Positions 46,858 to 58,214 of a stretch of 64,000 bases of DNA are shown in pieces. Numbering within the stretch: position 1 is the first letter of the stretch; every line of letters begins with the position of its first letter. The position numbers and the translations under genes are program-made. Origin of the DNA: Psilocybe azurescens (lineage: Eukaryota > Basidiomycota > Agaricomycetes > Agaricales > Agrocybaceae); the NCBI GenBank assembly GCA_023853785.1, contig JAJIRX010000067.1, positions 1 through 64,000 of the forward strand, written 5' to 3'. The notes under the pieces were generated by a model. The model was not told where the DNA came from and searched no databases. It saw only the letters and a program-made list of their open reading frames with translations.

Positions 46858-48450
46858 ATGTTCCAAAGGTCGCTTCGCCAAGGGGCATCTCTGTTCAGGT
46901 TGCAGCCTTCAGTCTCGAGGATATCATTTACACACTTGAGACCCATATCTTTATCTGCTAGGAGAGAAGCATATGTTCGGTTTACAGTGCCGGGTGGTCC
47001 ACCGAAGAAGTCACAGAACGATCTCCACTACAGCAATTGGGATCCCCGGATAAAAGGTGCTGTGGTGATTTTGGGTTTGGGGACCGTGTACTATCTATCA
47101 CAGTGAGCATGGTTGTGCTCAAGTACTCAAATGGTACTAATGCTATGGAAAAAGCCTTGAACAAGTCCCAGACACCGGCCGATGGCGATTTATGAACACC
47201 TCGTCCAAATTCGAGGCGAAGGTCAGTCATTTCTTGATATAGTGCACGATACGAGAGCTGAGAGTATATCTCTGACAGTTTGCAGAGCTGACACGCAAGC
47301 AGATGCGTGAGGAACTCGCGCAGAACACTCTTCCACCGAACCATCCTCTCAGCAGACACGTCCGACGAGTCGTCACCCGTATTCTACATGCTTCAAATCT
47401 AGGCATGCTTCGTGGCGAAGCTCAGCCACTTATTTCATCTCCATTTGGCTTTGGACAGGATTCAGAGGGGCATGCATGGAATCCGGATGCTGAATTCGGT
47501 GCTGCAGTAAACCCAGGACCGGTCTATGGACCGAGCAAGGAGTGGGATGTCATTGTGGTGAACGACGTCAAAACAATGAACGCAATGGCTCTTCCCGGTG
47601 AGTCGATTTTGCTGTAAATCTACGTGTCAATTCTTACCTTGGATTTAAGGTATAATCGTCGTTTTCACCGGCATTCTCCCTGTATGTCAAGACGAGGAAG
47701 GTCTGGCAGCGGTGTTGTCCCATGGTAAATGCTATTGATGTGATTTTCTCCACGACGCGTTCTAACTACTTTGTAGAGATCGGACATGTTGGTAAGCGGG
47801 AATGGGCGGGTCTGAAATGAAATATGCGACTAACATACTGGGTTAGTGGCACGACACAGCGCTGAACGGCTCTCTGCCCAAACTGTTGCATGGGGTCTCC
47901 TTTTGGTGTTGTCCGTAGTTGGAATTGATATGGGTATGACCGATATCTTCCAAAAGCTCTTGCTCGAACTTCCCAATTCCAGGACGCAAGAACGAGAAGG
48001 TCAGTAACTTGTGTTTTCCAATTTGATAGAGTGCTGACCTACACCAGCCGACTTGATTGGTCTGCGGTTAATGAGTCGAGCGTGCTACAATCCAGAGGCT
48101 GCCCCAGAGTAAGCCTTCTTTCGATCTTGTGATGTAATTTAACCCGATCGCTCTACAGAATGTTCAGCAGACTGGGTAAACTAGAATCCAAGATGGGTAA
48201 AGGAGCCATGACTTTCTTCCAGACTCACCCATCGTCAGAGAGTCGAGTCAAGGTTCGTTTCGCGTTTGCTGAGGCACGTCCTATAGAATGACATCATCAA
48301 CAGCTTCTCGAAAAATACCTTCCAGAGGCCTTTTCAATCTTGAGCGCGAATCCCGACTGCGAAAACGTGCGACAGCAGCTAGAGTCATTTAAAGAGACGG
48401 CCCACGCTATTAAGTTCGATCATCGTCGCAACGACTTCGAAATAGCTTGA
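46858..48450 (+). CDS. OMA1: OMA1-like mitochondrial M48 metallopeptidase
   Basis: Inner-membrane zinc protease for mitochondrial quality control. The start MFQRSLRQGASLFRLQPSVS gives a basic, acid-free presequence. A membrane segment GAVVILGLGTVYYLS follows (~47065). The peptidase domain has LPPNHPLSRHVRRVVTRIL, WDVIVVNDVKTMNAMALPG, IIVVFTGILPVCQDEEGLAA, then VLSHEIGHVVARHSAE with the HExxH zinc site. EREADLIGLRLM supplies the third zinc ligand, then GMTDIFQKL and HPSSESRVKQL. It ends FDHRRNDFEIA at TGA 48448. Introns are short. The HExxH motif is assembled across a 15-base microexon (47777-47791). Length is about 400 aa, as expected. Confidence 0.92.
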
Positions 48451-50304
48451 AAAAACCATAGGTCGTAATGGCATGTGTTGTGAGCCTCGATCTCTTTTTT
48501 TTTTCGTCGAGATTTTATAAGCAGCTCATGTTGCATCGTAGTAGTACTATAGTCGCAGGAATTAATTGCTCCACTCGATAAATCAGAGTAAGCGAATTGG
48601 TAAAATTTTCCCAACATCCGTTGATCTCCTTTTCCTGAAGGCGATGTGTCTGGTAATACCCCCACTCTTTGTGCGATATCGGAAGAACGGGCTACAATTA
48701 GCATCCATATTGTTCTTAGCCATGCTTTCCAGTCTGACGCCCGGGCGCCAATATGACCACGACTTGCGATCAGGCTGACTTCCTGGTTCATTAGAACCTG
48801 GTATGCCCGTTGTTACATTGCTGTTTAGCCAGTGGGATTACTGATGTGTATATTTCGTATCATGAGGAATCACGGACCACATCTATGCTATGACTACTGC
48901 CTTCTGTCACCTACGTACAAATGACAAGTTAAGTCCCGTGCACTAATCTCGATCGGAAACAAGGTTCTCGTCTAATCCGTCACTCATCGAATCGCAGCAA
49001 CGTACTAATAGTGTTGCAAGGCTGGCCCACGAGCGCATGCCTTATGAATGCTCCAGGAGACCAGTCTTCTCACCGCAGTTAATGTTCAGTTCGAGCAACC
49101 AGTTGTAACAATGTTACATGTCTGTTGTCGTCCTTCTGTAAAAAAGACCTTTAGACCAACGTACTAAGACCTCTTCAAACTTCAGCTCTTGAATGTAGCC
49201 CTCCTGTGCCTCTCTTTTTTACGATAACGAGCTCCAGCTCCTCTTAACATACCTATCGTATCAAGCGCCCAGGCTCAAACAAATCTGCAAACCAAATTTA
49301 CGGCACGCTATTAACGACTTAAACCTGTTCAATATATTTGTCATAGGCGCCGGTGTGGCCGAGTACGTCGACGCACCTTTGCGTTAAAGTCGAAGTTGAG
49401 TAGCCGGTGGAGATAAAAGCCTTTTATTATTTTGCGATTTTGTGATTTTGTTGAAATGATATGACCCCTGTCTGATTCTTAAGTATCGCCGGATATACGG
49501 CTCCGATATAAAAGGTTTTGTCTTCGCTTTGAGGCGTAAGTCAGAATATTAGATGCCACATCACGCAATAACTTGTCGAACAAAGAAGCCTTTAGGATCG
49601 ATATTGACAAAACGTTCGAGAAGATAAGTCTCATTTGTGCTGATGACTAGGTGACGTGGTAAAAGTGTCAAAGGAAATCAAAGAGCTCGAGAGTGGCTAA
49701 GTACACGCAGTAGATAATACAAACCCCAATGATGCCAAGGGAAGGCAAAGAGTTGTTTGTTGATTCGAAGTATAAGGTATCTATGAGATCTTTGTACAAG
49801 GTCTGGACAAAGCTCATTCTATGTATTCTGTTGATTATCCTACATATGTCACACACACGCTTCAAACGAAATTACAAAAGGCACTTTGCCGTTGTGAAGG
49901 GACACGTTGAGAGCCCAGGAGTATTTATGTATCAGAGTATTTTCACGTCTGAACATCAAATACCCCCATCATATTTGACATCCCAAGAGGTGATAGCCAT
50001 GATATTGGTGCATGACACGGAATGGTAAGCTTCATTTTACCTGATTTGCGTTCTTGTTACTAAGCTGTCGAATATAATGCAGTCCAGCAAGTGCCTATTT
50101 ACGGAATTACACTATGAGGTGCAGGACTACGCAGCAAGCTGTGGAATACAACGAAGCTGCTTTATCTCGAGATAACGAATATATCTATCCAATTATTAGT
50201 ACTACGAAAACATCGGTATTAAGGTACGTTCAGTCATGGCTTTACTCCTCAAATATTATTTATAAACTGCGTTCTCCAGTCTCGACGTTAGCCGCTCAAG
50301 TCCA
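48451..50304. other. Long intergenic stretch, no gene supported
   Basis: Several short frames (for example 49729-50028 +) lack any recognisable feature. A 5' tRNA-like fragment at 49350 was considered and rejected. Nothing else seen. Confidence 0.45.
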
Positions 50305-50831
50305 ACACTGAAGGAATGCTCACAGATGTTGAAAACGCTTCATTATATATGAACGAGAGTGATACGAGGGCTGTCCAGCATTTCCTCCAGGGAAGGAATA
50401 TCACGACCCAACCTCAACAGTCTGCAAACGTTTCTATTTACAGCAATTACCCTGTAAACCAGGATATTTCTACAAATCCTTATCGAGGATATCTCGATGG
50501 ATTTGGCATGGCAGGAAACGTCAACTACTCTCCCCATTCAATTCAACAGCATCACACCAGCCTTCCCATAGGACCTGGGCCCTCCACAGACAATTTTGAT
50601 TTTTATGATACGCAGCCAGCCCATAATCCATTCAATCTGTTCAGCGTCCATGGAACAAACAATATCGCTGCTGCTTCGACGACGTGGGATAGTTTTGATG
50701 GCAGTCAGCCTTCCACTCACTGGGAAGCTCCTACTTCCACGAGTTCTCAGGGCCGGGAAATTTTCATCAATGGCAGCGGGCCACCAAGGATTATTCCCAG
50801 CTATGAGCAACCAATGAGTTGGTCTTGGTAG
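50305..50831 (+). pseudogene. Truncated inverted copy of the C2H2-type gene at 53313-54611
   Basis: From CAACACTGAAGGAATG (~50302) on, the plus strand matches the start of the minus-strand gene at 54611. Protein runs shared nearly unchanged: GRNITTQPQQSANVS, YPVNQDISTNPYRGYLDGF, NYSPHSIQQHHTSLPIGPGP. After STHWEAPTSTS the similarity ends; there is a short unrelated tail GREIFINGSGPPRIIPSYEQ and a stop at 50831. The zinc-binding C-terminus is absent, so any product would lack the DNA-binding part. It contains an extra SLYMNES segment near the start. Confidence 0.8.
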
Positions 50832-51427
50832 AAGATTATTTTAATGTTTGTCTTTTAGATAAATAAGAAATTTATATGGTAGATGGGCAGATAGTATACA
50901 TCCCAGTTGTTTTTGATTGTAAGCCATCAAATATCAAATCATTGTGAAAGGGTCTATAAAATCATTGATGGAAGCCTTCATTTCACTCAAACTTGCACTG
51001 GAAAGAAATTGCCATATAATCCTTATTATGTCTGTCTTGTGTACCCCTTCCTCATTTTATTTCAGCGCCCGCATCTGCTTAACTGTTTCTGACATTATTC
51101 TGACATGCAGGTTCGCACAATTCAGTCAGTAATAATCTGTTCCCTTCCAAGGCATAATTCTATTTATAATAAGCCACACAGTGGCCAGACTCTATCCAAT
51201 ATCCGCCGCTGGACTATATCAGCCTGAAAAATGCAACGCCGTGTTTGTACACCTGTACCTGACCTGACTTGAATCTCTTGATCTACGACTGGCACGTGCA
51301 GTATGCCGCCACACCGCCACCAGAATTAGTAATCTCTGCCAAACCCATTCCCTGGCGAGACTATTCTCAAATCTTTTTCTCGTTTCTGGCGTCATCATTC
51401 TATGTTAGATAATAACATTGAACAGGT

Positions 51428-52972
51428 ATGAACTCTCTGAAACTTGCAGTAATAGGCGGCGGTCCTTCTGCATTTTATGTCGCGTCGAGGATTCTCAAAC
51501 TTCAACCGGAAGCGCAGAACATTCGGATACACCTGTTTGACCGTCTTTGGGCCCCCATGGTCTGGTTCGGTATGGAGTTGCACCAGATCATCCAGAAGTC
51601 AAGGCGAGTTGAGTTTTGATTGGGGACCACACAATAGGAGAGATCAGGAACGGGAAACTCGTGTGTGGAACCTTGTAAGTCTTGCATTTCGTGGCTTACC
51701 ACTTTCTTTCCAGAACTGCACGCACAAATTTGCGCAGGCAGCTGAAGACAGCCGGTTACGGTTCTTCGGGAACGTCGACGTCGGCGACAGTGCCAATACT
51801 ATACCTCATGCTCTCTGCCTTCCATTAAGTTCTATTTTCAACAACTACAGCCACGTATTATTCGCCACGGGATGTACACTACCTACGCTGCACGATGCTC
51901 TTCCTCCATCCACATACTGTGTTCCTGCCTTGTCATTCGTGCATTGGTACACTCAGCATCCTGGCGCTCCTTCTCCCCCACCTCTTGATAAAGTGAATCA
52001 TGTCTCTTTGATTGGCAATGGCAATGTCTCGTTAGACGTGGCGCGCATGCTTCTCACTAACGTCGATGTTCTTTCGAAATATGATGTCCCACAAGCGGTG
52101 CTGGACGTCCTCTCGCGTTCCAGTATCAAACATGTCTCGATCATAGGACGACGTGGCCCTCTAGAAGCTGCTTTCACCATGAAAGAACTTCGCGAGATGA
52201 TAAATCTCCCGGAGGCGTCGATGGTCCCCCTTGACCCGTCTCTCATTACTCCGCTCTCTTCCGATCCTCCGCTAACCCGTCAACAATCTCGCGTGTTTCA
52301 ACTTCTTCAGCAAGGTTCGAAACGCGTACCAGGAACAACAGCCAAAACCTGGTCTCTCGACTTTTTCGATCTCCCATAGGAATCACGCCGCCGACGAAAA
52401 CATCCCCGTCAGCCCAATTATCCCTAGCTCACACTTCCGTCGACCCAAAGACACAGCGCGCTGTGCCGACAGGGGAGATGTCCACAATCTCAACCGACCT
52501 CGTGGTGACCTCGTTAGGATTCCACGGCGAGCCCACTGTCAACTTCTACGACCCAGGTCTCCGACATCTTCGTTCCGTAAGCGGCCGCATCGTCACCTCC
52601 AATGGTAAAATCCTAAAGAACGTCTACGCATCGGGCTGGGCGGCCACAGGTGCAAAGGGTGTTTTGGCGACGACGATGATGAACGCGTATGGGGTGGCTG
52701 ACACTATCCTAACCGACTGGAAGGCATCTTCTGAGCTCGATCAAAATAGTGCTGGCGAATCAGATCCCCAAGTACATGACCTGCCAGCACTGAATTTAAA
52801 CCCGACGTTGGATGAGGTGCCTGAAGAAATCCAGAAGGCGGTGGAGCAGAAGTTGGTGACTCAGTATGACGACTGGAGGAAGATTGATCAGGAGGAGGTA
52901 AGAAGGGGTGAAGTGTTAAGTAAGGAGAGGGAGCGAATGGGATGGGCTGAAGCCCGCCAGTTCATCTCATAG
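51428..52972 (+). CDS. ARH1: NADPH:adrenodoxin (ferredoxin) oxidoreductase, mitochondrial
   Basis: FAD/NADPH flavoenzyme that reduces mitochondrial ferredoxin for Fe-S cluster and haem A synthesis. It starts MNSLKLAVIGGGPSAFYVAS (FAD dinucleotide site). The family block 'HGLVRYGVAPDHPEVK' is present at about 51555-51603, but one base out of frame: a sixth C in the run 51552-51556 restores it. After an intron come NCTHKFAQAAEDSRLRFFGN, VSLIGNGNVSLDVARMLL (NADP site), IIGRRGPLEAAFTMKELREM and, near the end, VYASGWAATGAKGVLATTMM, the C-terminal FAD-contact motif of the family. It ends EARQFIS, TAG 52970. The donor at 51604 is GC (AAG|GCGAGT). A targeting peptide is not obvious; an upstream exon may exist. 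Located between the two inverted copies of the C2H2-type gene. Confidence 0.9.
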
Positions 52973-53312
52973 TACAAAACCTCCGTTACTATAGCTTAAT
53001 CATTATTAAGGCCCTTATACTAAGTAATTTGCGATCACAATATAAATGGTTCACTCTGAGGAACCCGAAGCAGCGCTGTACCGTACTGGTACAACCCAAC
53101 TACGAAAATTGTGGAATGAGGCATTTGAAAAGTCATGAATTGATGAATATTCAAAAGAACGCATTACGCATCTATGATCGACCAGGATGTACTAAAAAGA
53201 ACAACTATAGTATTGGGGAAGAGAAGAAATTACACAGTACGATGGTTTTATTTAAGAAAACAATTCTAAGATAACGCGATGATAGCGAGCGAGGTTCAAA
53301 TTTACGGTCATC
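52973..53312. other. 3' spacer between convergent genes
   Basis: About 340 bases between the stop of the reductase (+) and the stop of the C2H2-type gene (-). No gene supported. Confidence 0.6.
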
Positions 53313-54611
53313 TTACAAAGACAGCAAGGTCCCAGCTAGAGACCGACTTCTTGGTCGTCCTCTTACCAAGATGATGGGAAAGCAGGACGGCAAGCGACTG
53401 GGATGCATGCCCCTCAGTTTGCTCTCATTCTCCTGTCTCGCTGACGTATTATTGTCTCCACTACCCCTACGGACATGCTTCATCGCGGCCTTGCGTTCCC
53501 TCTTGATGTGTATCTTCACATGGTCAAACCTGACATAATTCTTCCAGCATCCCGCGGCAGGACACATATACCTTGTTCTGAAATGCTTTTCCATGACATG
53601 CCGATGTATATTCTTGCCGGATGCCTGGCAATCCTCCCACTTACAACTCTCCACTCCGTGGCCACAGTCCTTGGATGAGCTGAGCCCATGCTCATCGACC
53701 AGGTGCTTCGCCGCTAATTGTGGGTCATTGAACCATTCGCCGCACATCGTCTCGAACCCGTTCTCGTCGATGTCGACCATACAGCATGTCCTTGAAGGGC
53801 CATTGCGTCTGATGTCTTCAAAGTCGGTTTTAGTCTTTATGTCTTTAGTGTTCATGGGGGTGGTCGTTCGGTCTGGAATTGAGAGCATATCGGTGGCAAG
53901 AGGAGCATGTGGATAATGACCATGATAATGGCCTTGGTCATGGATTCCTCGTCTCTCTTGTGATAAGGCCCCCTCAGCCTCCTCCTTGATTCTGTGGGGC
54001 TCCTCAAACTCCTGGAAGTAGTTTTCAGGCCGCATTCCTCGAGCCATCACTGCTGGCTGAGTCTGATAGCCTCCCATTGGGATTGATGCTCCATTAAAGG
54101 CCATATCCCTTTGCCACTGGTAATTGTGGGCGTGTTGGTTATTCCAGTTCTGGTTCTGAAAACTCGTGGAAATAGGAGCTTCCCAGTAAGTGGAAGGCTG
54201 ACTACTATAAAAATTATCCCACGTCGTCGGGGCAGCAGCGATATTGCCCGTTCCATAAGCGCTGAGCAGATTGGATGGATTGTGGGCTGGCCGTGTATCA
54301 TAGAAATAAAAATTGTTTGTGGAGGGCCCAGGTCCTATGGGAAGGCTGGTGTGATGCTGTTGAATTGAATGAGGAGAGTAGTTGTTTCCTGCCATGCAAA
54401 ATCCATCGAGATATCCTCGATAAGGATTTGTAGAAATATCCTGGTTTACAGGATAGTTGCTGTAAACAGAAACGTTTGCAGACTGTTGAGGTTGGGTCGT
54501 AATATTTCTTCCCTGGCGGAAACGCTGGAAAGCCCTCGTATTTGAAGCGTTTTCAACATTTGTGAACATTCCTTCAGTGTTTGTATTAGTGAAGTCATTG
54601 TACATAGACAT
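53313..54611 (-). CDS. C2H2-type zinc-finger protein, putative transcription regulator
   Basis: 432 codons on the minus strand from ATG 54609-54611 (MSMYNDFTNTNTEGMFTNV). Residues 1-250 are Asn/Gln/Ser/Pro-rich and probably disordered, as in fungal transcription factors. The C-terminal third holds irregular zinc-binding Cys/His sets: CCMVDIDENGFETMCGEWF then AKHLVDEH, CKWEDCQASGKNIHRHVMEK(H), and YMCPAAGCWKNYVRFDHVKI(H). A basic tail ends SLAGTLLSL. The open frame extends upstream to 54878 without a better start. A partial inverted copy lies at 50305-50831. The gene at 58215 has the same layout. Target genes are unknown. Confidence 0.75.
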   Translation of the reverse strand: MSMYNDFTNTNTEGMFTNVENASNTRAFQRFRQGRNITTQPQQSANVSVYSNYPVNQDISTNPYRGYLDGFCMAGNNYSPHSIQQHHTSLPIGPGPSTNNFYFYDTRPAHNPSNLLSAYGTGNIAAAPTTWDNFYSSQPSTYWEAPISTSFQNQNWNNQHAHNYQWQRDMAFNGASIPMGGYQTQPAVMARGMRPENYFQEFEEPHRIKEEAEGALSQERRGIHDQGHYHGHYPHAPLATDMLSIPDRTTTPMNTKDIKTKTDFEDIRRNGPSRTCCMVDIDENGFETMCGEWFNDPQLAAKHLVDEHGLSSSKDCGHGVESCKWEDCQASGKNIHRHVMEKHFRTRYMCPAAGCWKNYVRFDHVKIHIKRERKAAMKHVRRGSGDNNTSARQENESKLRGMHPSRLPSCFPIILVRGRPRSRSLAGTLLSL

Positions 54612-56518
54612 GTTGTGAGCTTTAAAGAGGCGAATGCGACTGGATAAGTGGGTAGAATTCTGGGGGTATTTAGGCCTCAGCGGGCCTGTTTTTAAAGCTT
54701 TTTCTCTGAATGATGGGGCCAGAGTCGGTTCCTTTGGCACTCGAAGAGAGCCTCCAGTGTCTCTTGCATTGCAGATGTGTTTTCCATGGCCAACATATCC
54801 AGGCCCTCTTTTGGGGGCATTGACCTTCCTAATGCGGATGCGCACTCCGCATTGCCGTACAGATGTCGCGTCACTCAAATTCTGGGCGTTAAAGACTTCT
54901 TAAGGCGGATATGACCTCAATGGAAAGCGTAATAGCTTCGGTCTATGCGGTGCACCGCTTTGTATGAACCTCTGATATATGGAGTTAGGTATGCTTTGAC
55001 AATCGAGCCACTGTACTATGAAGCAAAAAGACCCTCATACGCCGGAAAAATATCTTGGGTTTGGAAAGAAAATGCGATCTCAAGAAATGAGATAACGCCG
55101 AAGGCCAGTCAATTCTAAAGAATGGCATTTGTCCATTTCGCATTGTCTGTGTTATGGGGCAGACCAACCTGTTATCTGAGGGTCAAAGTGAATGGAGTTA
55201 CCTCAGCCCGCTTAACGCATCAAGCCCAGTCGGCACATACTAAGTCGGATCTGGCCGCTTACTGAAAAGGCATATTATGAACAATGCGATCATTCTTATC
55301 TCTTTTCATACAATAAAATGAGTCAATAGCATGCACTTACCTCTGGGAAGATGGAGACGCAATGTTAAGTTCTTGTAGGCTCATTCAATAGCTTCATATC
55401 ATACACTACGTATCATACTGAACTTATTTTATTCGGTTAGGCGACCTTGTTCGCGATACTTTTGTTGGAACAGTTTCTTTTCGATTCTTGAAGTGGATCG
55501 TTGAGGTCCCAGTTCTTTGCAAGTCCATCACACTACCTGCAGACTTTTTGGTCCACACAAATTACCTGAGAACACGCCTCGAAATGGAGTCAGTCTCCCA
55601 ACCTACCGAGACTCACCGGTCACCTCCCGACTATGATTAATAGACTCCTGATGCGCCGCTGTAGCCTCTCAGCCGAATCCTACGCAAGTGCTTGGTGGAA
55701 AAGAAGGAGTTACAGATCCTCACCCAGTTACTAACCGACCAAACCTCTAGAAATGATTTTTTGTCGTGATCACAATAGACTGCTTGGACCTCAGTTTAAC
55801 GTTGACCATAATCCCTCTAAACTAGTGTGTAGTGCAGTCCGTACACTCTTCAATCGCTTGGTATTTTGAGGTTGACGGAAAGAGTTTACATTATTGCTTC
55901 AAGTGTGGACATCATACTTTATTCAAGGAGATTCCCCGAAACGAGCTCTGAGTCGCTGCACCTTGAATGACCCAGGATTCTCGACGGCGTGGGCAATACT
56001 CAGGGAGGCTCGACATCGTGTACAGTGACGCGGTAAAAAAAAAGACAGTGAGCCTTCTCAACAAGTTACGACTTATGAGGTGTCCGGGATAGATCGCCGT
56101 GCAGTCTTCTCCGGACCAGATTTTCTGTGTAAATGTGAATTGAAATTTTGAGGGCTAATGCCTCCTGAGCAAGCTCCGAGTTTTCATTCGCAATTACGTC
56201 ATGGTTGATTGTCCTCCTTCTCCATTGTCTCAAAGTGCCTCATAATCTGTCTGGGTATTTTCATAAATCGCCCACCTTACTCTAGCTCTATATTTGAAAT
56301 GCGTTTGTAACGGACAATGCAACGGGTGAGCTTAGAGTGGGCTCTTCCCGGTGGCCCGGTGGCCCCTGGTGGTAATATTTGGATTCAAAGTCTAACCAAA
56401 TACTGGAATTCGGCATCGGAAATAACCGGTGCAACCAGGTCTCGTGAAACTCTCCCTCCTCCAATCCCGCTTGAATCCCGCTTCCAATCTCATTTTCCCT
56501 CGTTCACTGTCTGCGACG
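54612..56518. other. Long intergenic stretch, no gene supported
   Basis: Upstream region of the C2H2-type gene and of SDH4. I found no coding exon chain, tRNA or repeat array. Confidence 0.45.
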
Positions 56519-57242
56519 ATGTCCTCGAGTCTTGTTCTCCGATCTACCTTCTCTAGGAGCCTCGTACATCGTCTGGCAGCGCGCTCTGTCACCCATGGTA
56601 CGTGGTTGCCTTGGATTCAACGCCAATGTCTCACTAACCAATGAGAGTAGCTCGATATGCGACCAGCGAGGCAACACAGTTCAAATACGTCCCTGGCGGT
56701 CGTACGTTCTTTTCACCACTTAAAAGACCATTCAAAACTTATGACATGAACTAGCCATTATCCAGGGTACCGTGAATGACCCTACAACCTTCCCACCACC
56801 ATCGCGGTCCCATGGATCATACCACTGGTCATTCGAGCGACTTCTTTCGGCGGGTCTCGTTCCTTTGACGGCTGCTGCGTTCTTCACAACAGGGAGCAAC
56901 TACCCTGTCATTGATGGACTTCTTGGGGTTACTTTGGTCATGCATAGTCATATTGGCGTACGTTCGCCTGTTCATCGCCTGTATATCGTAGTGTGTGCTC
57001 ACGCTGTTTTACAGTTCGATTCATGCCTCGTTGACTACCTCCACCCTCGCAAATTCCCTGTTCTTGGAAAAGTCGCCACATGGACTCTGCGAACAGCAAC
57101 TGTCGCTACCCTTGTTGGCCTCTACCAGTTTAACACCAACGATATCGGTCAGCACGCTTTCTTCATTGGATTGGACCTGTCCTTTTAACTAAATTTCTTT
57201 AAAGGTCTCACCGAACTTATCGCCAGAGCCTGGACTGCTTAA
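56519..57242 (+). CDS. SDH4: Succinate dehydrogenase membrane anchor subunit (CybS/SDH4)
   Basis: Small inner-membrane subunit of complex II, carrying ubiquinone and haem sites. The start MSSSLVLRSTFSRSLVHRLA is a basic presequence. After introns comes ARYATSEATQFKYVPGG, then PIIQGTVNDPTTFPPPSRSH. The conserved core is GSYHWSFERLLSAGLVPLTA (helix I start; the WxxER-type quinone site), VIDGLLGVTLVMHSHIG (helix II; the His of MHSHIG is the haem-ligand candidate), DSCLVDYLHPRKFP and TATVATLVGLYQFNTNDIG (helix III), ending LTELIARAWTA, TAA 57242. Five short introns can be placed with GT-AG borders. Length is about 180 aa, typical. Confidence 0.93.
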
Positions 57243-58214
57243 CTATGCTCAGAAGAGGATGTATGATACCACATCGCCCGCTAGAATTATCAAAATAATA
57301 GCGACTACTTTCGTTCACATGACCATTCACACATGCCGCTCTATCACCGCCTATCATTGCAGATATTGCATCGGAATTCAGGTGTTTCGTTTTATGTCAG
57401 GTAAGTGCTTCGGGATGAATATGTGTTGAAACTGCTCCTAGCCTTCTTCAAATTCTCTTCAACTCGAGATCGACCAGAAGCAACACGTCGTTCGTTGTTA
57501 ACAATCAGTGCCATATGTCTGCATCTCTGTTGCATTCGGCATGTTCAAGACATCTTAGATCTTCGAAGGGCGTTGTATCCATACCCCACTTGACGCTGGT
57601 ATCTCGAGTCTCAGCATAACGTATACATCACCCATGTGACGACCTTTCGTCCCAGTCAGACTCATCACTAGCGATGACACTAGTATGTTCGTAGCTTCAA
57701 TGGGAGCCTTCCTCAGGCGCATTCGTCAGAGTCAGCAAGTGTGCTTCTTTCCCGGCCATTATATGATTATCTGGATCGAAGGGCGTATCACTCAAATTGC
57801 TTAGTCTGAGTCGCCTGGAGTCGTTTTTGTACCATGTCAAGTCGGAGATAACTGATCTAGATTCCCTGTGGTTTTAGAGCCTTTCTCATGGTTTTAAAAT
57901 CTATTGAAAGCTGGTAACTATTACTCCGTATACGCGGTAATTTAGATATCGTGACTAATCTTAGACTATTATATGGACCACAAACGACTGATGAGATTGG
58001 GATGTAGGTAATAATTGAATGGAATAATGACCAGAAAGTATGGGAAGTGAAACAAAGAGTTGACAGTGTTCGCAGGCAAGGTATGTTAGTCCAGAATAAC
58101 GTAGTTGATAATGATAGGGCACGGAAGAGCCACAAGGAAGGAATGAGAGAAGTTGTGAGAGATTATTAGGGGGTGTTAAGACGATTACAGTGACCTGAGC
58201 AGAATTATCAGGAT
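57243..58214. other. 3' spacer between convergent SDH4 and C2H2-type genes
   Basis: About 970 bases. A short frame at 57405-57593 has no recognisable features. No gene supported. Confidence 0.5.

Noticed and set aside
48420..48791. 123-codon minus-strand frame after OMA1
   Set aside because: It overlaps the OMA1 3' end, has no domain and no conserved-looking segment.
49349..49425. tRNA-like 5' half GCCGGTGTGGCCGAGT
   Set aside because: It resembles a Leu/Ser tRNA start, but there is no convincing B-box, T-arm or acceptor partner.
51477..52379. 300-codon frame reading through the ARH1 intron
   Set aside because: The in-frame intron makes it look continuous, but the N-terminal 75 residues are out of frame with the conserved FAD block.
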